A model generated the notes under the pieces. It did no database searches. It saw only the letters and a program-made list of their open reading frames with translations, and was not told the origin of the DNA. Below are positions 17,373-26,213 of a stretch of 64,000 nucleotides of DNA, in pieces (within the stretch, counting starts at the first letter, position 1; each line of letters begins with the position of its first letter). Origin of the DNA: Streptomyces mobaraensis. Lineage in GTDB: Bacteria > Actinomycetota > Actinomycetes > Streptomycetales > Streptomycetaceae. The translations under genes were made by a program, and so were the position numbers. The DNA lies in NCBI RefSeq assembly GCF_020099395.1, contig NZ_CP083590.1:3410001-3474000 (forward strand), in the 5' to 3' direction.

Positions 17373-18119
17373 ATGAACCGGACCGAACGTCGCCACGCTG
17401 TCGTCACCGGCGGCTCCCGGGGGATCGGGCGAGCCGTGGCCGTCCGACTCGCCGCGGACGGGTACGACATCTCCTTCTGCTACCGCAGCGGCGGTGACAC
17501 GGCGAACGAGACCGAGAAGCTCATCCGTGAGCAGGGCGCGAACGTCCACCACGCGCCCTGCGACGTCGCCGACTTCGACGCCGCCCAGACGTTCCTGGCG
17601 CAGGCCGCCGAGGCGCTCGGCCCCGTGCACGTCCTCGTCAACTCGGCGGGCATCGTCCGCGACAACCCCATGGTGCTGATGGCCGCCGAGGACTGGCGCG
17701 CCGTGATCGACACCAACCTGAACGGCACGTTCAACTTCTGCCGCTCGGCCGTCTTCGGCTTCATGAAGCGCAAGGAAGGCGTCATCGTCAACATGTCCTC
17801 GATCGCGGGGGTGTACGGCAACGCGACGCAGACCAACTACGCCGCGTCGAAGGCCGGCATCCAGGGGATGAGCGTCTCGCTCGCCAAGGAGCTGGCGCCG
17901 TACGGCATCCGCGTCAACGTGGTCGCACCCGGGTTCATCGAGACGGACATGACGGAAGCGCTGCCGGAGAAGGCCCGCGCCGGCGCGCTCAAGTCGATCC
18001 CGCTGCGCCGGTACGGCGGGGCCGCGGAGGTCGCCGACCTGGTGTCGTTCCTGGTGTCCGACCGTGCCTCGTACATCACCGGGGAGATCGTCCGGATCGA
18101 CGGCGGGATCACGTTGTGA
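17373..18119 (+). CDS. fabG: FabG-like 3-oxoacyl-ACP reductase
   Basis: The 248-residue short-chain dehydrogenase has the NADPH-binding TGGSRGIG motif and an NSAG motif. The catalytic Ser-Tyr-Lys set lies in MSSIAG and YAASK, and the protein ends with the usual DGG element. It should reduce each beta-keto intermediate to the beta-hydroxy stage. It is the only ketoreductase in the polyene set, so it presumably serves all elongation cycles. The ATG follows AAAGGATC, and the stop overlaps the next dehydratase gene. Confidence 0.93.
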   Translation: MNRTERRHAVVTGGSRGIGRAVAVRLAADGYDISFCYRSGGDTANETEKLIREQGANVHHAPCDVADFDAAQTFLAQAAEALGPVHVLVNSAGIVRDNPMVLMAAEDWRAVIDTNLNGTFNFCRSAVFGFMKRKEGVIVNMSSIAGVYGNATQTNYAASKAGIQGMSVSLAKELAPYGIRVNVVAPGFIETDMTEALPEKARAGALKSIPLRRYGGAAEVADLVSFLVSDRASYITGEIVRIDGGITL

Positions 18120-18583
18120 CCACACCGCGGTTCACGCCGGTCCGGGGCGCGCGCAGGCGTGCGGCACCCGTGGACCCGGTGGATTCCTTCGCGGTGGTCT
18201 CGCCGGACGAGGTCCTCGTCCGGCGGCTCGTCCGCGCCGACGACCCGTACCTGGAGGGCCACTACCCGGAGGTCACCGTCTATCCGGGGGTCTTCCTCGT
18301 CGAGTCCGTCTGCCAGGCGGTGCTCCACCTGCTGTGGGAGACCCGGGGGGAGGACCTCCACGTCGAGCCCCTGCGGATCGACGCGTTGCGCTTCACCGCC
18401 GCTTTCGCGCCCGGCGACGAGATCGAGGCCGGCTGCACCTGCCGGGCGCTCACCGCGGACACCCTGGCGGTCACCGGTCTGGTGACCAAAGGGGGGACGA
18501 AGGCCGCGACGGTCCGGATGACTCTCCGTGTCCTTCCGGGCCGGGACGCCGCCGAGGAGGGGCCGGATGCCTCAGCAGCTTGA
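18116..18583 (+). CDS. FabZ-like dehydratase, N-type
   Basis: The 155-residue hot-dog protein has the histidine motif DPYLEGHYPEVTVYPG and the helix FLVESVCQAVLHLLW. It matches the first domain of the didomain protein at 6979-7989 (DPYMGGHFPGLTVLP). It probably forms a heteromeric dehydratase with the next gene product. The GTG start overlaps the ketoreductase stop, and its 3' end overlaps the next gene by 17 bases. Confidence 0.85.
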   Translation: MTTPRFTPVRGARRRAAPVDPVDSFAVVSPDEVLVRRLVRADDPYLEGHYPEVTVYPGVFLVESVCQAVLHLLWETRGEDLHVEPLRIDALRFTAAFAPGDEIEAGCTCRALTADTLAVTGLVTKGGTKAATVRMTLRVLPGRDAAEEGPDASAA

Positions 18584-19055
18584 GTACGCGGACATCCGGC
18601 GGCTGGTGCCGCACGCCCATCCGATGCTGCTCATCGACCGGGTGGTGGAGTTCGAGCCGTACGAGCGGATCGTGACCACCAAGACCGTCTCCGGCAGCGA
18701 ACCCTGCTACACGCGTCTCGCCGACGGACTCGGCAGCCGTTCCTTCGCCTACCCGCCGTCCCTGCTCATGGAGTCCTGGGGCCAGGGGGGCGCGGTGCTG
18801 TGGATGAAGCGGGCCGCGGCGCAGGAGGAGAAACCGAAGGGGCCGCTGATCCTCGCGGCCGTACGCGACGTGGCGTTCCACCGCCCTGTCCTGCCCGGCG
18901 ACGTCCTCCGCCATGTGGTGCGAGTGGATCAGTACGTCGGCGACAGCATCGTCATGAGCGGCGAGTCCTATGTGGGAGACGAGCGGGTGAGCGAAGTGGG
19001 CTACGCCATCGCCGTCATGCGCCCCGCCGACCAGGTGTCGTGGGGGGACCGATGA
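18567..19055 (+). CDS. FabZ-like dehydratase, C-type
   Basis: This 162-residue hot-dog protein has PHAHPMLLIDRVVEF and LLMESWGQGGAVLW, matching the second domain of the didomain protein and the dehydratase at 2202-2702. With the preceding gene it forms the split equivalent of the DH-DH fusion. ATG 18567 follows GAGGAGG inside the previous gene. The stop overlaps the ketosynthase start (ATGA). Confidence 0.85.
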   Translation: MPQQLEYADIRRLVPHAHPMLLIDRVVEFEPYERIVTTKTVSGSEPCYTRLADGLGSRSFAYPPSLLMESWGQGGAVLWMKRAAAQEEKPKGPLILAAVRDVAFHRPVLPGDVLRHVVRVDQYVGDSIVMSGESYVGDERVSEVGYAIAVMRPADQVSWGDR

Positions 19056-20260
19056 CGACAGACGTGGTGATCACCGGGCTCGGCGTGGTCTCGCCGCTGG
19101 GCCACGGCCCGCAGGAGTTCTGGCACGGGCTGCTGGCCGGACGGGTGCCGGTCGGCCCCCTGCACAGCCCGGGCACGCCCGTGCACGGCGAACCCGTGTA
19201 CCAGGTCTCCTCCCCGCCGCCGGCCGACGCTGCGGAGGTCACGGGCCGCGCCACCGGCTTCGCCCTGGCGGCCTCCCGGTCCGCGCTCGTGGACGCCGGG
19301 CTGGACACGGCCGACGCGAGCGTGCGCGACGGCATCGGTCTGTGCGTGGGCACCGGCAACGGGGACAGCGACCTGCAGGAGGCGGCGCGCGACGGGCGGC
19401 ACGAGCAGACCGGACTGCGGTGGTTCACGTACGGCACGACAGGCGTCCTCGCCCGGGAGCTGGACGTGCACGGGCCCGGCCTCACCGTGTCCACCGCGTG
19501 CACGGCGGGGGCGTACGCGGTCGCCCTCGGCGCCGACATGATCGCCGACGGCGAGGCGGACATCGTCCTCGCGGGGGGCACCGAAGCGGTGTGCAGACCC
19601 GCGATCGGCGCCTTCCTCCGCCTCGGCGCGAGCGACCCGCTCCACTGCCGCCCCTTCGACGCCGACCGGGCGGGCACGGTGTACGGCGAGGGGGCCGCCT
19701 TCCTCGTGCTGGAGTCCGCCGACCACGCCCGGGCACGGGGACGGGTGCCGTACGCCCGTGTGCTGGGCTCGGGCTGGAGCTGCGACGCGTTCCACGCGAC
19801 GGCCCCGGACCCGTCGGGCGTCCAGGCGGGGCGCGCGGCGCGCGAGGCGCTGGAGCGCGGCGGCGCGTCCCGCCGGGACGTCGGCGCGGTGATGTGCCAC
19901 GGCACGGGAACACCGGCCAACGACAGCACAGAGAGCCTCGTCACCGCGGAGCTCCTCGGCGACCGCACGGCCGACGTGCCGGTGACCGCGGTGAAGGCGT
20001 CGCTCGGCCACAGCGGCGGCGCCGCGGGGGCCTTCGCCTGCGTGACCGCGGCACTCGTCCTGCGGCACGGGACGGTGCCGCCGGTGGCCACGCTGCGCAC
20101 CCTCGACCCCCGGTGCACGCTGCGTGTCGTGCGCGACCGGCCCCAGCCCGCCGTCGGCGACACGGTGCTCGTCAACGCCTACGCCTTCGGCGGCAACAAC
20201 ATCTCCGTCGCCATCGGCGCGGCAATCGGCCACACAGCACACCCGGAGGCAGGGACATGA
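19052..20260 (+). CDS. Ketosynthase alpha subunit (KS 4)
   Basis: The 402-residue ketosynthase has Cys150 in STACTAGAYA, the canonical HGTGTPAND and GHSGGAAGA. It resembles KS 1 along its whole length, including the PVYQVS segment and the GWSCDAFHxTAPDP segment. Unlike KS 1 it keeps the unaltered HGTGT loop. The order dehydratase, ketosynthase, chain-length factor repeats the order at 2.2-4.9 kb, so a block duplication is likely. Confidence 0.92.
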   Translation: MTTDVVITGLGVVSPLGHGPQEFWHGLLAGRVPVGPLHSPGTPVHGEPVYQVSSPPPADAAEVTGRATGFALAASRSALVDAGLDTADASVRDGIGLCVGTGNGDSDLQEAARDGRHEQTGLRWFTYGTTGVLARELDVHGPGLTVSTACTAGAYAVALGADMIADGEADIVLAGGTEAVCRPAIGAFLRLGASDPLHCRPFDADRAGTVYGEGAAFLVLESADHARARGRVPYARVLGSGWSCDAFHATAPDPSGVQAGRAAREALERGGASRRDVGAVMCHGTGTPANDSTESLVTAELLGDRTADVPVTAVKASLGHSGGAAGAFACVTAALVLRHGTVPPVATLRTLDPRCTLRVVRDRPQPAVGDTVLVNAYAFGGNNISVAIGAAIGHTAHPEAGT

Positions 20261-21291
20261 GCGCGAAGGGTGCGGCCCTCGCCGCCGTCACCGGCATCGG
20301 CCCGGTCAGCCGGCCCGCCATCGGGGTCGAGGAGCTGTGCGCCGTCCCCGAGTCCGCCTGGCACGGACCCGGCGACGGCACACGAGAGCTGGACAATTTC
20401 GAACCGTCCCGCTTCCTGGGCAAACGCGGCTGGAAGTTCATGCCGCCCGCGACGCGGATGGCGCTCGCCGCCGTCCGCCTCGCCCTGGCGGACGCGGGCC
20501 CGGCGCCCGAGCGGCCGGCGGACAGGACGGGCGTCGTGCTCGGCACCAACTTCGCCGTGAGCGAGATCGTCGACCGGATCGACCGCGCCCTGCTGGCCGG
20601 CGGCATCGGCGGGATCAGCCCGGTGGAGAGCCCCAACTTCGCGGTCAACGTCCCCGTCGGACAGGTTTCCATCGCCCATGGGCTGAAGGCGTTCAACATC
20701 ACCCTGGTCGACCTGGTCACGGCCGGGTACGCGTCCCTGCTGCTCGGCGCCCGGGCGCTGGCCGGGAACCGGGCCGACGCCGTGCTGACCGGTGCCGTCG
20801 AAGGGCCACCGCCCACCGCCTTCCTCACGCACTCCGGTCACGGGGCCGACGCCGGCGGCGCCTGCCTGCTGTACCTGGAGGACCCCGCGGCGGCCCGTCG
20901 GCGCGACGCCCGCGTTCACGCCCTGCTGACCGGAGGGGTCCGGCGCATGCTCCCGGACGACCCCCAGGGCGCCGAACGTGTCCTGGGCCCGGCGCTCGAC
21001 CGGCTCACCGCGGCCGAGCCGGACCGTCTCCACCTGTGCGTCCCCGCGGGGCACGTCGGCCGGTACGTCGAGGAGTCGGTCCGCAAGTGGGCCGCGAGCC
21101 GCGGTGTACCCGGCGACGTGGAGGTCGTCCGCGGCGCCCCGCAGGCAAGCGTCACGGGCGTGCTCGCGCTGGCCCGGCGGCTGGCGCGGCAGCCCGGTGA
21201 CGGCGAGGGGAACGGTTTGCTGTGCGTGGCCGTCGGGCCGTACGGCAACCTGGTGGCCCTTCGCTTCCACCGGGGTGGCGGCGCCATGTGA
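20257..21291 (+). CDS. Chain-length factor (CLF 4)
   Basis: The 344-residue ketosynthase-fold protein lacks cysteine at the active site (FNITLVDLVTAGYASLL) and has no HGTGT motif. It is the partner of KS 4, whose stop its ATG overlaps. KRGWKFMPPATRMALAA and FAVNVPVGQ pair it with CLF 1 (RRGWKYLTPATR, FSANMPASQ). Confidence 0.85.
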   Translation: MSAKGAALAAVTGIGPVSRPAIGVEELCAVPESAWHGPGDGTRELDNFEPSRFLGKRGWKFMPPATRMALAAVRLALADAGPAPERPADRTGVVLGTNFAVSEIVDRIDRALLAGGIGGISPVESPNFAVNVPVGQVSIAHGLKAFNITLVDLVTAGYASLLLGARALAGNRADAVLTGAVEGPPPTAFLTHSGHGADAGGACLLYLEDPAAARRRDARVHALLTGGVRRMLPDDPQGAERVLGPALDRLTAAEPDRLHLCVPAGHVGRYVEESVRKWAASRGVPGDVEVVRGAPQASVTGVLALARRLARQPGDGEGNGLLCVAVGPYGNLVALRFHRGGGAM

Positions 21292-21337
21292 AGTCCCGCT
21301 TCCCGTACCAGCCATCGAGTCTGAGGAGAGGGAGCCC

Positions 21338-22939
21338 ATGTCTCCGACCGGCGCACCCAGCGCTGCCCGGCCTGCCGGGCGGCATCAGGGCCTGGCCCTG
21401 CTCGCCGCCCTGCTCGGCCTGTTCGTCGCGCTGCTCGACGTCACCGTCGTCACCGTCGCCCTGCCCACCATCAGGACCGACCTGAACGCCTCGTTCAGTG
21501 ACATGGAGTGGGTCGCCAACGCCTACCTGCTGGCCCTGGCGGTGTTCATCGTCACGGCGGGGCGGCTCGGCGACCTCTTCGGACAGCGCCGGATCTACAC
21601 CGCCGGCGTCGTGGTCTTCCTGGTGGGCTCGCTGGTCTGCGGGGGCGCCGGAAAGATCGAGGTTCCCGGCCTGACGCACGTGACCGTTCTGCACCTGGGG
21701 CGAGTGGTGCAGGGGTTCGGCGGCGCGGTCATCATGCCGCTGTCCCTCGCCATCGTGTACTCCGCGTCGGAAGGCAAGCGGCGGGCGCTGGGCATGATGC
21801 TGTGGGGCGCGGTGGGCGGCGTCGCCACCGCCCTGGGACCGCTCGTCGGCGGTCTGCTGGTCGCACACGCGGGCTGGGAATGGATCTTCCTGCTCAACCT
21901 CCCCATCGGACTCGTCGTCATCTTCGCGGCACTGCGCGGACTGGGCGGCAAGCCCTTGAGCACCGCGAACGTCCGCGCGCCTCTGGACGTCCCCGGACTC
22001 GTCTCCGTCAGCGCGATGCTCTTCTGCCTGAACCTGGCCATCATCCAGGGGAGTTCATGGGGCTGGACGAGTGGCGGGGCCCTCGGGCTGTTCGCCGCGG
22101 CGGCCGCCCTCGTCGCCGTCTTCCTCGTTCTGGAGTCGCGCTCCGCCGCCCCGATCATGAACCTGGGCTGGTTCCGGCGGCCGTCGTTCGGCGGGAGCGT
22201 GGTCGGCGGGTTCCTGCTCGGCGCGGGCATGTTCTCGGTGATCTTCTACATCTCGATCTACCTGCAGACCGGCCTCGGCCTCTCCGCCCAGGCCGCCGGC
22301 GTCCGGCTGCTGCCCATGACCCTGATGCTGATCCTCGGCGCGCCGCTCGGCAGCCGGCTGAAGGCGGGGCTCGGCGCGCGCAAGGCACTGGTCGCCGCGC
22401 TGGCCCTGATGGCGGCCGGCATCGCGCTACTCACCCTGGCCGACCCGGCCGGCGGCACCGGCTCCTGGACCCGGCTGCTGCCGGGCATGCTCCTCACGGG
22501 ACTGACCCTGGGCATCGCCATGCCCCTCTGTTCCGAGCTGACGATCGCCTCCGCCCCCCGCGACCAGGTCGGCGTCGCCGCCAGCGCCGGGACGATGTTC
22601 CGCCAGGTCGGCAACGCCGTCGGCATCGCCATCATGGGGGCGCTGCTGAGCGGCAAAACGGATTCCGTGCACGCGGCGGTGGCCCGCCGGGCGGAGAGCG
22701 GGCCCCTGCTCCCGGGCGACGTCCGGCGGTTGCAGCAGGCGGCCGTCACCCACGGATTCCAGAACAGCGCCTGGTACGCCGCCGCCGCCACGCTGCTGGC
22801 GGCCGCGCTGGTGGCGGTTCTCGTACGGGATCCGGTGCCCGCGCCAGGGCAGCGGCCGGCCGACGGGGAGCACTCCCAGGCGGGGCCGGCGGTACAGCCG
22901 CCGGCCACGGACCGACCGATCGACCGACCGACCGTGTGA
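21338..22939 (+). CDS. MFS drug exporter, DHA2 (14-helix) type
   Basis: The 533-residue membrane protein belongs to the EmrB/QacA family of proton-driven exporters. It shows helix 1 with LDVTVVTVALP, the loop motif GRLGDLFGQRR and the antiporter motif GPLVGGLL, and about 14 hydrophobic segments in all. The ATG follows a GAGGAGAGGGAG tract. Placed straight after the last PKS pair, it is the likely export and self-protection pump for the polyene. Its C-terminus is a soluble Pro-rich tail. Confidence 0.9.
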   Translation: MSPTGAPSAARPAGRHQGLALLAALLGLFVALLDVTVVTVALPTIRTDLNASFSDMEWVANAYLLALAVFIVTAGRLGDLFGQRRIYTAGVVVFLVGSLVCGGAGKIEVPGLTHVTVLHLGRVVQGFGGAVIMPLSLAIVYSASEGKRRALGMMLWGAVGGVATALGPLVGGLLVAHAGWEWIFLLNLPIGLVVIFAALRGLGGKPLSTANVRAPLDVPGLVSVSAMLFCLNLAIIQGSSWGWTSGGALGLFAAAAALVAVFLVLESRSAAPIMNLGWFRRPSFGGSVVGGFLLGAGMFSVIFYISIYLQTGLGLSAQAAGVRLLPMTLMLILGAPLGSRLKAGLGARKALVAALALMAAGIALLTLADPAGGTGSWTRLLPGMLLTGLTLGIAMPLCSELTIASAPRDQVGVAASAGTMFRQVGNAVGIAIMGALLSGKTDSVHAAVARRAESGPLLPGDVRRLQQAAVTHGFQNSAWYAAAATLLAAALVAVLVRDPVPAPGQRPADGEHSQAGPAVQPPATDRPIDRPTV

Positions 22940-22952
22940 AAGGACGCCACCC

Positions 22953-23921
22953 ATGGACAAGACCGCGTTCCTCTTCCCCGGCCAGGGCTCCCAGAAGGTT
23001 GGTATGGGGAGCGACCTGGTGGAGCAGTGGCCCGAGCTGCTCGAGAGGTACTACCGACCCGCCGACGAGATCCTCGGCCTCCCGCTGTCGAAGCTGTGCT
23101 GGGAAGGCCCCGACGAGGCGCTGCGCGACACGTCGGTCACCCAGCCCGCCGTCTTCCTGACCAGCCTGGCCGCGCTGGACGTACTGACGGGCCACGGCGT
23201 CGTCCCCGATGTCGTCGCCGGGCACAGCCTGGGCGAGTACGCGGCGCTGGTCTGCGCGGGCACGCTCGACTGGACGGACGCCCTGCGCCTGGTCCGCCGG
23301 AGAGGCGAGTTGATGGCCGCGGTGAACGAGAGCGTGCCGGGCAGCATGGCCGCGGTGCTCGGCCTCGCACTGCCCGAGGTGGAGGCGATCTGCGCCCGGG
23401 TCGCGGCCGCGACCGGGCGCGTCGTCGAGGTCGCCAACGACAACGAGCCCGGACAGCTCGTCATCTCGGGGGAGACAGCGGCCGTCGCGCAGGCGGCCGC
23501 CGAGGCGCGGTCGGCCGGGGCACAGAAGGTGATCACCCTGCCGGTCGGGGCGCCCTTCCACTGCACGCTGATGCGTGGCATCGAAGAGGAGTTCGCGGCC
23601 GAGCTCGCCCGCGTGGAATTCCGTGATCCGCGTGTCCCCGTCGTCTCCGGGGTCACCGGGGACCGGGTGAACAGCGCCGAGGAGGCCGTCGCCTGTCTGC
23701 ATCGGCAGCTGACGGCCCGGGTCCGCTGGACCGGCACCGTGACCCGAATGGCCGGGACGGACGTCGGCCGCTTCATCGAGGTCGGCCCCGGCCGGGTTCT
23801 CGGCGGGCTCTGCCGCCGGATCGCACCGGAGATCCCGGTGCACGCGACGTACGACGCGCGCCGGCTCCGGAAGACCCTGGACGGGCTCGCCCCCGCCGAG
23901 ACCCTCGCGCGCCATGCCTGA
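22953..23921 (+). CDS. fabD: Malonyl-CoA:ACP acyltransferase
   Basis: The 322-residue FabD-type enzyme has the GQGSQ motif near the N-terminus, the nucleophile Ser92 in GHSLGEY, and the GAPFHCTLM histidine block. It loads malonyl units from CoA onto the ACPs. Many type II PKS clusters rely on the fatty-acid enzyme, so a dedicated copy suggests high flux or discrimination among ACPs. It follows the exporter gene by 13 bases and closes the polyene set. Confidence 0.93.
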   Translation: MDKTAFLFPGQGSQKVGMGSDLVEQWPELLERYYRPADEILGLPLSKLCWEGPDEALRDTSVTQPAVFLTSLAALDVLTGHGVVPDVVAGHSLGEYAALVCAGTLDWTDALRLVRRRGELMAAVNESVPGSMAAVLGLALPEVEAICARVAAATGRVVEVANDNEPGQLVISGETAAVAQAAAEARSAGAQKVITLPVGAPFHCTLMRGIEEEFAAELARVEFRDPRVPVVSGVTGDRVNSAEEAVACLHRQLTARVRWTGTVTRMAGTDVGRFIEVGPGRVLGGLCRRIAPEIPVHATYDARRLRKTLDGLAPAETLARHA

Positions 23922-24216
23922 CGCCCGCGCGAGCCACCATGCTCCCCGAGCGGTCAGCGGTGCGCCCGGAGCGGCCGGCGGCGCTCCCGGCCCCGGAGAG
24001 GCCGCGCTCCTGGCCACCGTTCTGCTGGCATTCGGCCGCCAATGGCTAGGACTTGACGCCGGGGCCTCCGGAGTCGCGGGTCCACCTTCCGCGGGCGGCT
24101 CCAGGGAACCCCGGGCACGAGTCTCCGGCCTGTGACTCCCGCCGGGCCGGGCGGGCCCCGAGCCCGGCCCGGCACGGCTTTGGCCGGCGCCCGGAGGGGG
24201 CGGTAAGCTCGCGCAA
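23922..24216. other. Boundary spacer between polyene and orthosomycin sets
   Basis: These 295 bases lie between the last polyene gene and the first orthosomycin-type gene. I find no convincing gene. The region contains the hairpin annotated separately and then a probable promoter for the rRNA methyltransferase. Confidence 0.5.
24141..24173 (+). terminator. 12-bp perfect hairpin at the cluster boundary
   Basis: GCCGGGCCGGGC (24141-24152) pairs perfectly with 24162-24173 around a nine-base loop. There is no T-run, as is common for actinomycete hairpin terminators. It would isolate the polyene operon from the resistance gene downstream. Confidence 0.5.
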
Positions 24217-25098
24217 ATGGCAAGGTCACAGGGAGTGCGGATGCCGGCGGCTCGGCGGATCACCTCACGCAACGCTCGCTTCCAGCAGTGGCAGGCGCTG
24301 CTCGGCAACCGCAACAAGCGCACGCGTGCCGGTGAGTTCCTGGTCATGGGCGTCCGCCCGGTCTCGCTCGCGGTGGAGCAGGGCTGGCCCGTGCACACGC
24401 TCCTCTATGACGGGCAGCGGCAGCTCTCGAAGTGGGCGCGGGAGCTCCTCCGCACGGTGCGGACCGAGCAGGTCGCGATGGCCTCGGACCTGATGATGGA
24501 GCTGGGCGAGAAGAGCGAGGCGCCGCCCGAGGTCATCGCCGTCGTGGAGATGCCCGCCGACGACCTGGGCCGGATCCCGGTCCGGGAGGACTTCCTGGGC
24601 GTGCTGTTCGACCGGCCGACCAGCCCGGGGAACATCGGCAGCATCATCCGCTCGGCGGACGCCCTGGGCGCCCACGGCCTGATCGTGGCCGGGCACGCCG
24701 CCGACGTCTACGACCCCAAGACGGTCCGGTCGAGCACCGGCTCGCTGTTCTCCCTGCCCGCCGTCCGGGTGCCGTCGCCGGCCGAGGTGATGGAGTGGGT
24801 GGAGGCCCGCCGGGCCGCCGGGACGCCGATCGTCCTGGTCGGCACGGACGAGGACGGCGAGTGCGACGTCTTCGACTTCGACTTCACCCAGCCGACCCTG
24901 CTGCTGATCGGCAACGAGACGGCCGGGCTCAGCACCACCTGGCGCGGGCTGTGCGACCACACGGTCAGCATCCCGATGACCGGCTCCGCGAGCTCGCTGA
25001 ACGCCGCGAACGCGGCGACCGCGGTCCTCTACGAGACCGTCCGGCAGCGGGTCGGTCAGCGGAAGAACGCCAGCAACTCGGTGAGCAGCCGGGGGTAG
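24217..25098 (+). CDS. aviRb: AviRb-like 23S rRNA 2'-O-methyltransferase (resistance)
   Basis: The 293-residue SpoU/TrmH-family (SPOUT, knotted fold) enzyme shows motif 1 (SPGNIGSIIRSADALG), motif 2 (LLIGNETAGL) and motif 3 (IPMTGSASSLNAANAA). AviRb of the avilamycin producer belongs to this family, has nearly this length, and methylates a ribose of 23S rRNA to block drug binding. Pairing with an AviRa-like gene 1.1 kb away makes this assignment much stronger than for a generic TrmH protein. The 3' end overlaps the convergent glycosyltransferase gene by 43 bases. Confidence 0.85.
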   Translation: MARSQGVRMPAARRITSRNARFQQWQALLGNRNKRTRAGEFLVMGVRPVSLAVEQGWPVHTLLYDGQRQLSKWARELLRTVRTEQVAMASDLMMELGEKSEAPPEVIAVVEMPADDLGRIPVREDFLGVLFDRPTSPGNIGSIIRSADALGAHGLIVAGHAADVYDPKTVRSSTGSLFSLPAVRVPSPAEVMEWVEARRAAGTPIVLVGTDEDGECDVFDFDFTQPTLLLIGNETAGLSTTWRGLCDHTVSIPMTGSASSLNAANAATAVLYETVRQRVGQRKNASNSVSSRG

Positions 25099-26087
25099 TT
25101 GTAGCGGGCCCGGGCCTGCTCCTGGATCCGTCCCACGAGCTCGGCGTGGCGCTCGAAGTCGCCCGCCAGCCGGCCCAGCGTCGCGGCGGGGTCCGGGCCC
25201 AGCAGCAGGGGTTCCGCCTCCCCGCCGTACAGGAAGGACAGGAACTCCGCCGCGGCCGGCAGCACCGGGAGCGAGCCGGAGGCGAGGGTCTCGAACACCC
25301 GGGCCGTGAGCAGCCCGGTGTCGGCGACGAGCGGGCTGACCAGCACCGGCGTGATCAGCGACCGGCCCATCTCGGTGACGACGTGCCCGAACGGCACCGG
25401 CGGCCGGACCTCCACGCCCGCCAGCCGCGCCGGCTCCGCGGCGGTGATGTCCTCGAACCCGGGGCAGGTCTCGTCGTCCCACCACCGCCCGCAGACCCGG
25501 ATCCGCCGCAGCCCGGCCCGCCGGGCCGCCTCCACGACCTCGACGAACGGCTCCCACCGCCCCCAGTTGCTGCCGATGTACTGGAGGTCGCGGTCCCGCT
25601 CGCGGCCGAGTGCGAGGGGGTGCCGTACGGGGCCGGGCATTCCGAAACAGGGGAAGAACTCCGCCCCGTCCGGCAGGGGGCCCGTCTTGGGCTGGAGGAC
25701 GAGGTCGGTGAGCGTGGAGTAGAGCCGCTGCCAGTTCTCGGTCGAGTGGGTTCCCACGGAACTGTCGCCGGCGGTGGCGACGCCGCCCCAGTGGCCGTCG
25801 AAATCGATGATCAGGCGCCGGTCCCGGGGAATGGAGCAGGCCAGTTCGATCTGCTCGTCCGAGAGGTATTGCCGGGCCTCGAACATGAACACCAGATGCG
25901 TTCCCCACGCCACGTCCGGCTCCACCGGCAGGTGCTTCGGGATCTGCTCGTCCATCCGCGAGAGGGGACCGCTGACCCGGACCTCGCAGCCCGCCTCGGC
26001 CGCCGCCTCCACATAGGCGGCGACGGTCTGGCTGAACCCCGCCTGCCAATGGAAATTCCCGGCTATGAGCACCCGGGCTCCCGCCAT
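25056..26087 (-). CDS. Glycosyltransferase (GT-B, CgeB-like)
   Basis: The 343-residue protein has an N-terminal Rossmann half with RVLIAGNFHWQAGF. The C-terminal half has LLTARVFETLASGSLPVL, a typical GT-B donor-binding segment, and the end resembles spore-coat or CgeB-like transferases. It should add one sugar of the orthosomycin chain. ATG 26087 is preceded by GGGAGGG on the minus strand; an upstream GTG at 26108 is less likely. It lies between the two resistance genes. Confidence 0.7.
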   Translation of the reverse strand: MAGARVLIAGNFHWQAGFSQTVAAYVEAAAEAGCEVRVSGPLSRMDEQIPKHLPVEPDVAWGTHLVFMFEARQYLSDEQIELACSIPRDRRLIIDFDGHWGGVATAGDSSVGTHSTENWQRLYSTLTDLVLQPKTGPLPDGAEFFPCFGMPGPVRHPLALGRERDRDLQYIGSNWGRWEPFVEVVEAARRAGLRRIRVCGRWWDDETCPGFEDITAAEPARLAGVEVRPPVPFGHVVTEMGRSLITPVLVSPLVADTGLLTARVFETLASGSLPVLPAAAEFLSFLYGGEAEPLLLGPDPAATLGRLAGDFERHAELVGRIQEQARARYNYPRLLTELLAFFR

Positions 26088-26130
26088 TCCGCCCTCCCAA
26101 GAACACACCTGAAGCCATCCTGGCGTGGTG

Positions 26131-26158
26131 AGTCTAGGGAAAAGGAACTGGGGAAAAC
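26131..26158 (-). promoter_or_regulatory. Putative promoter A (GTTTTC-N16-TAGACT)
   Basis: On the minus strand GTTTTC (26153-26158) is followed after 16 bases by TAGACT (26131-26136), 43 bases before the glycosyltransferase ATG. The surrounding CTAGGGAAAA and GGGAAAACC elements recur at 27.1 and 40.65 kb. Confidence 0.4.
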
Positions 26159-26213
26159 CTCAGCCCGCCCCGCGATTTGAGGCCCGGCCCGCCGTTTCGG
26201 CATGTTCCGCCGC

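Noticed and set aside
23914..24135. A 73-codon plus frame after the malonyltransferase
   Set aside because: Low-complexity Gly/Pro/Ala sequence, no ribosome binding site, starts inside the previous gene.
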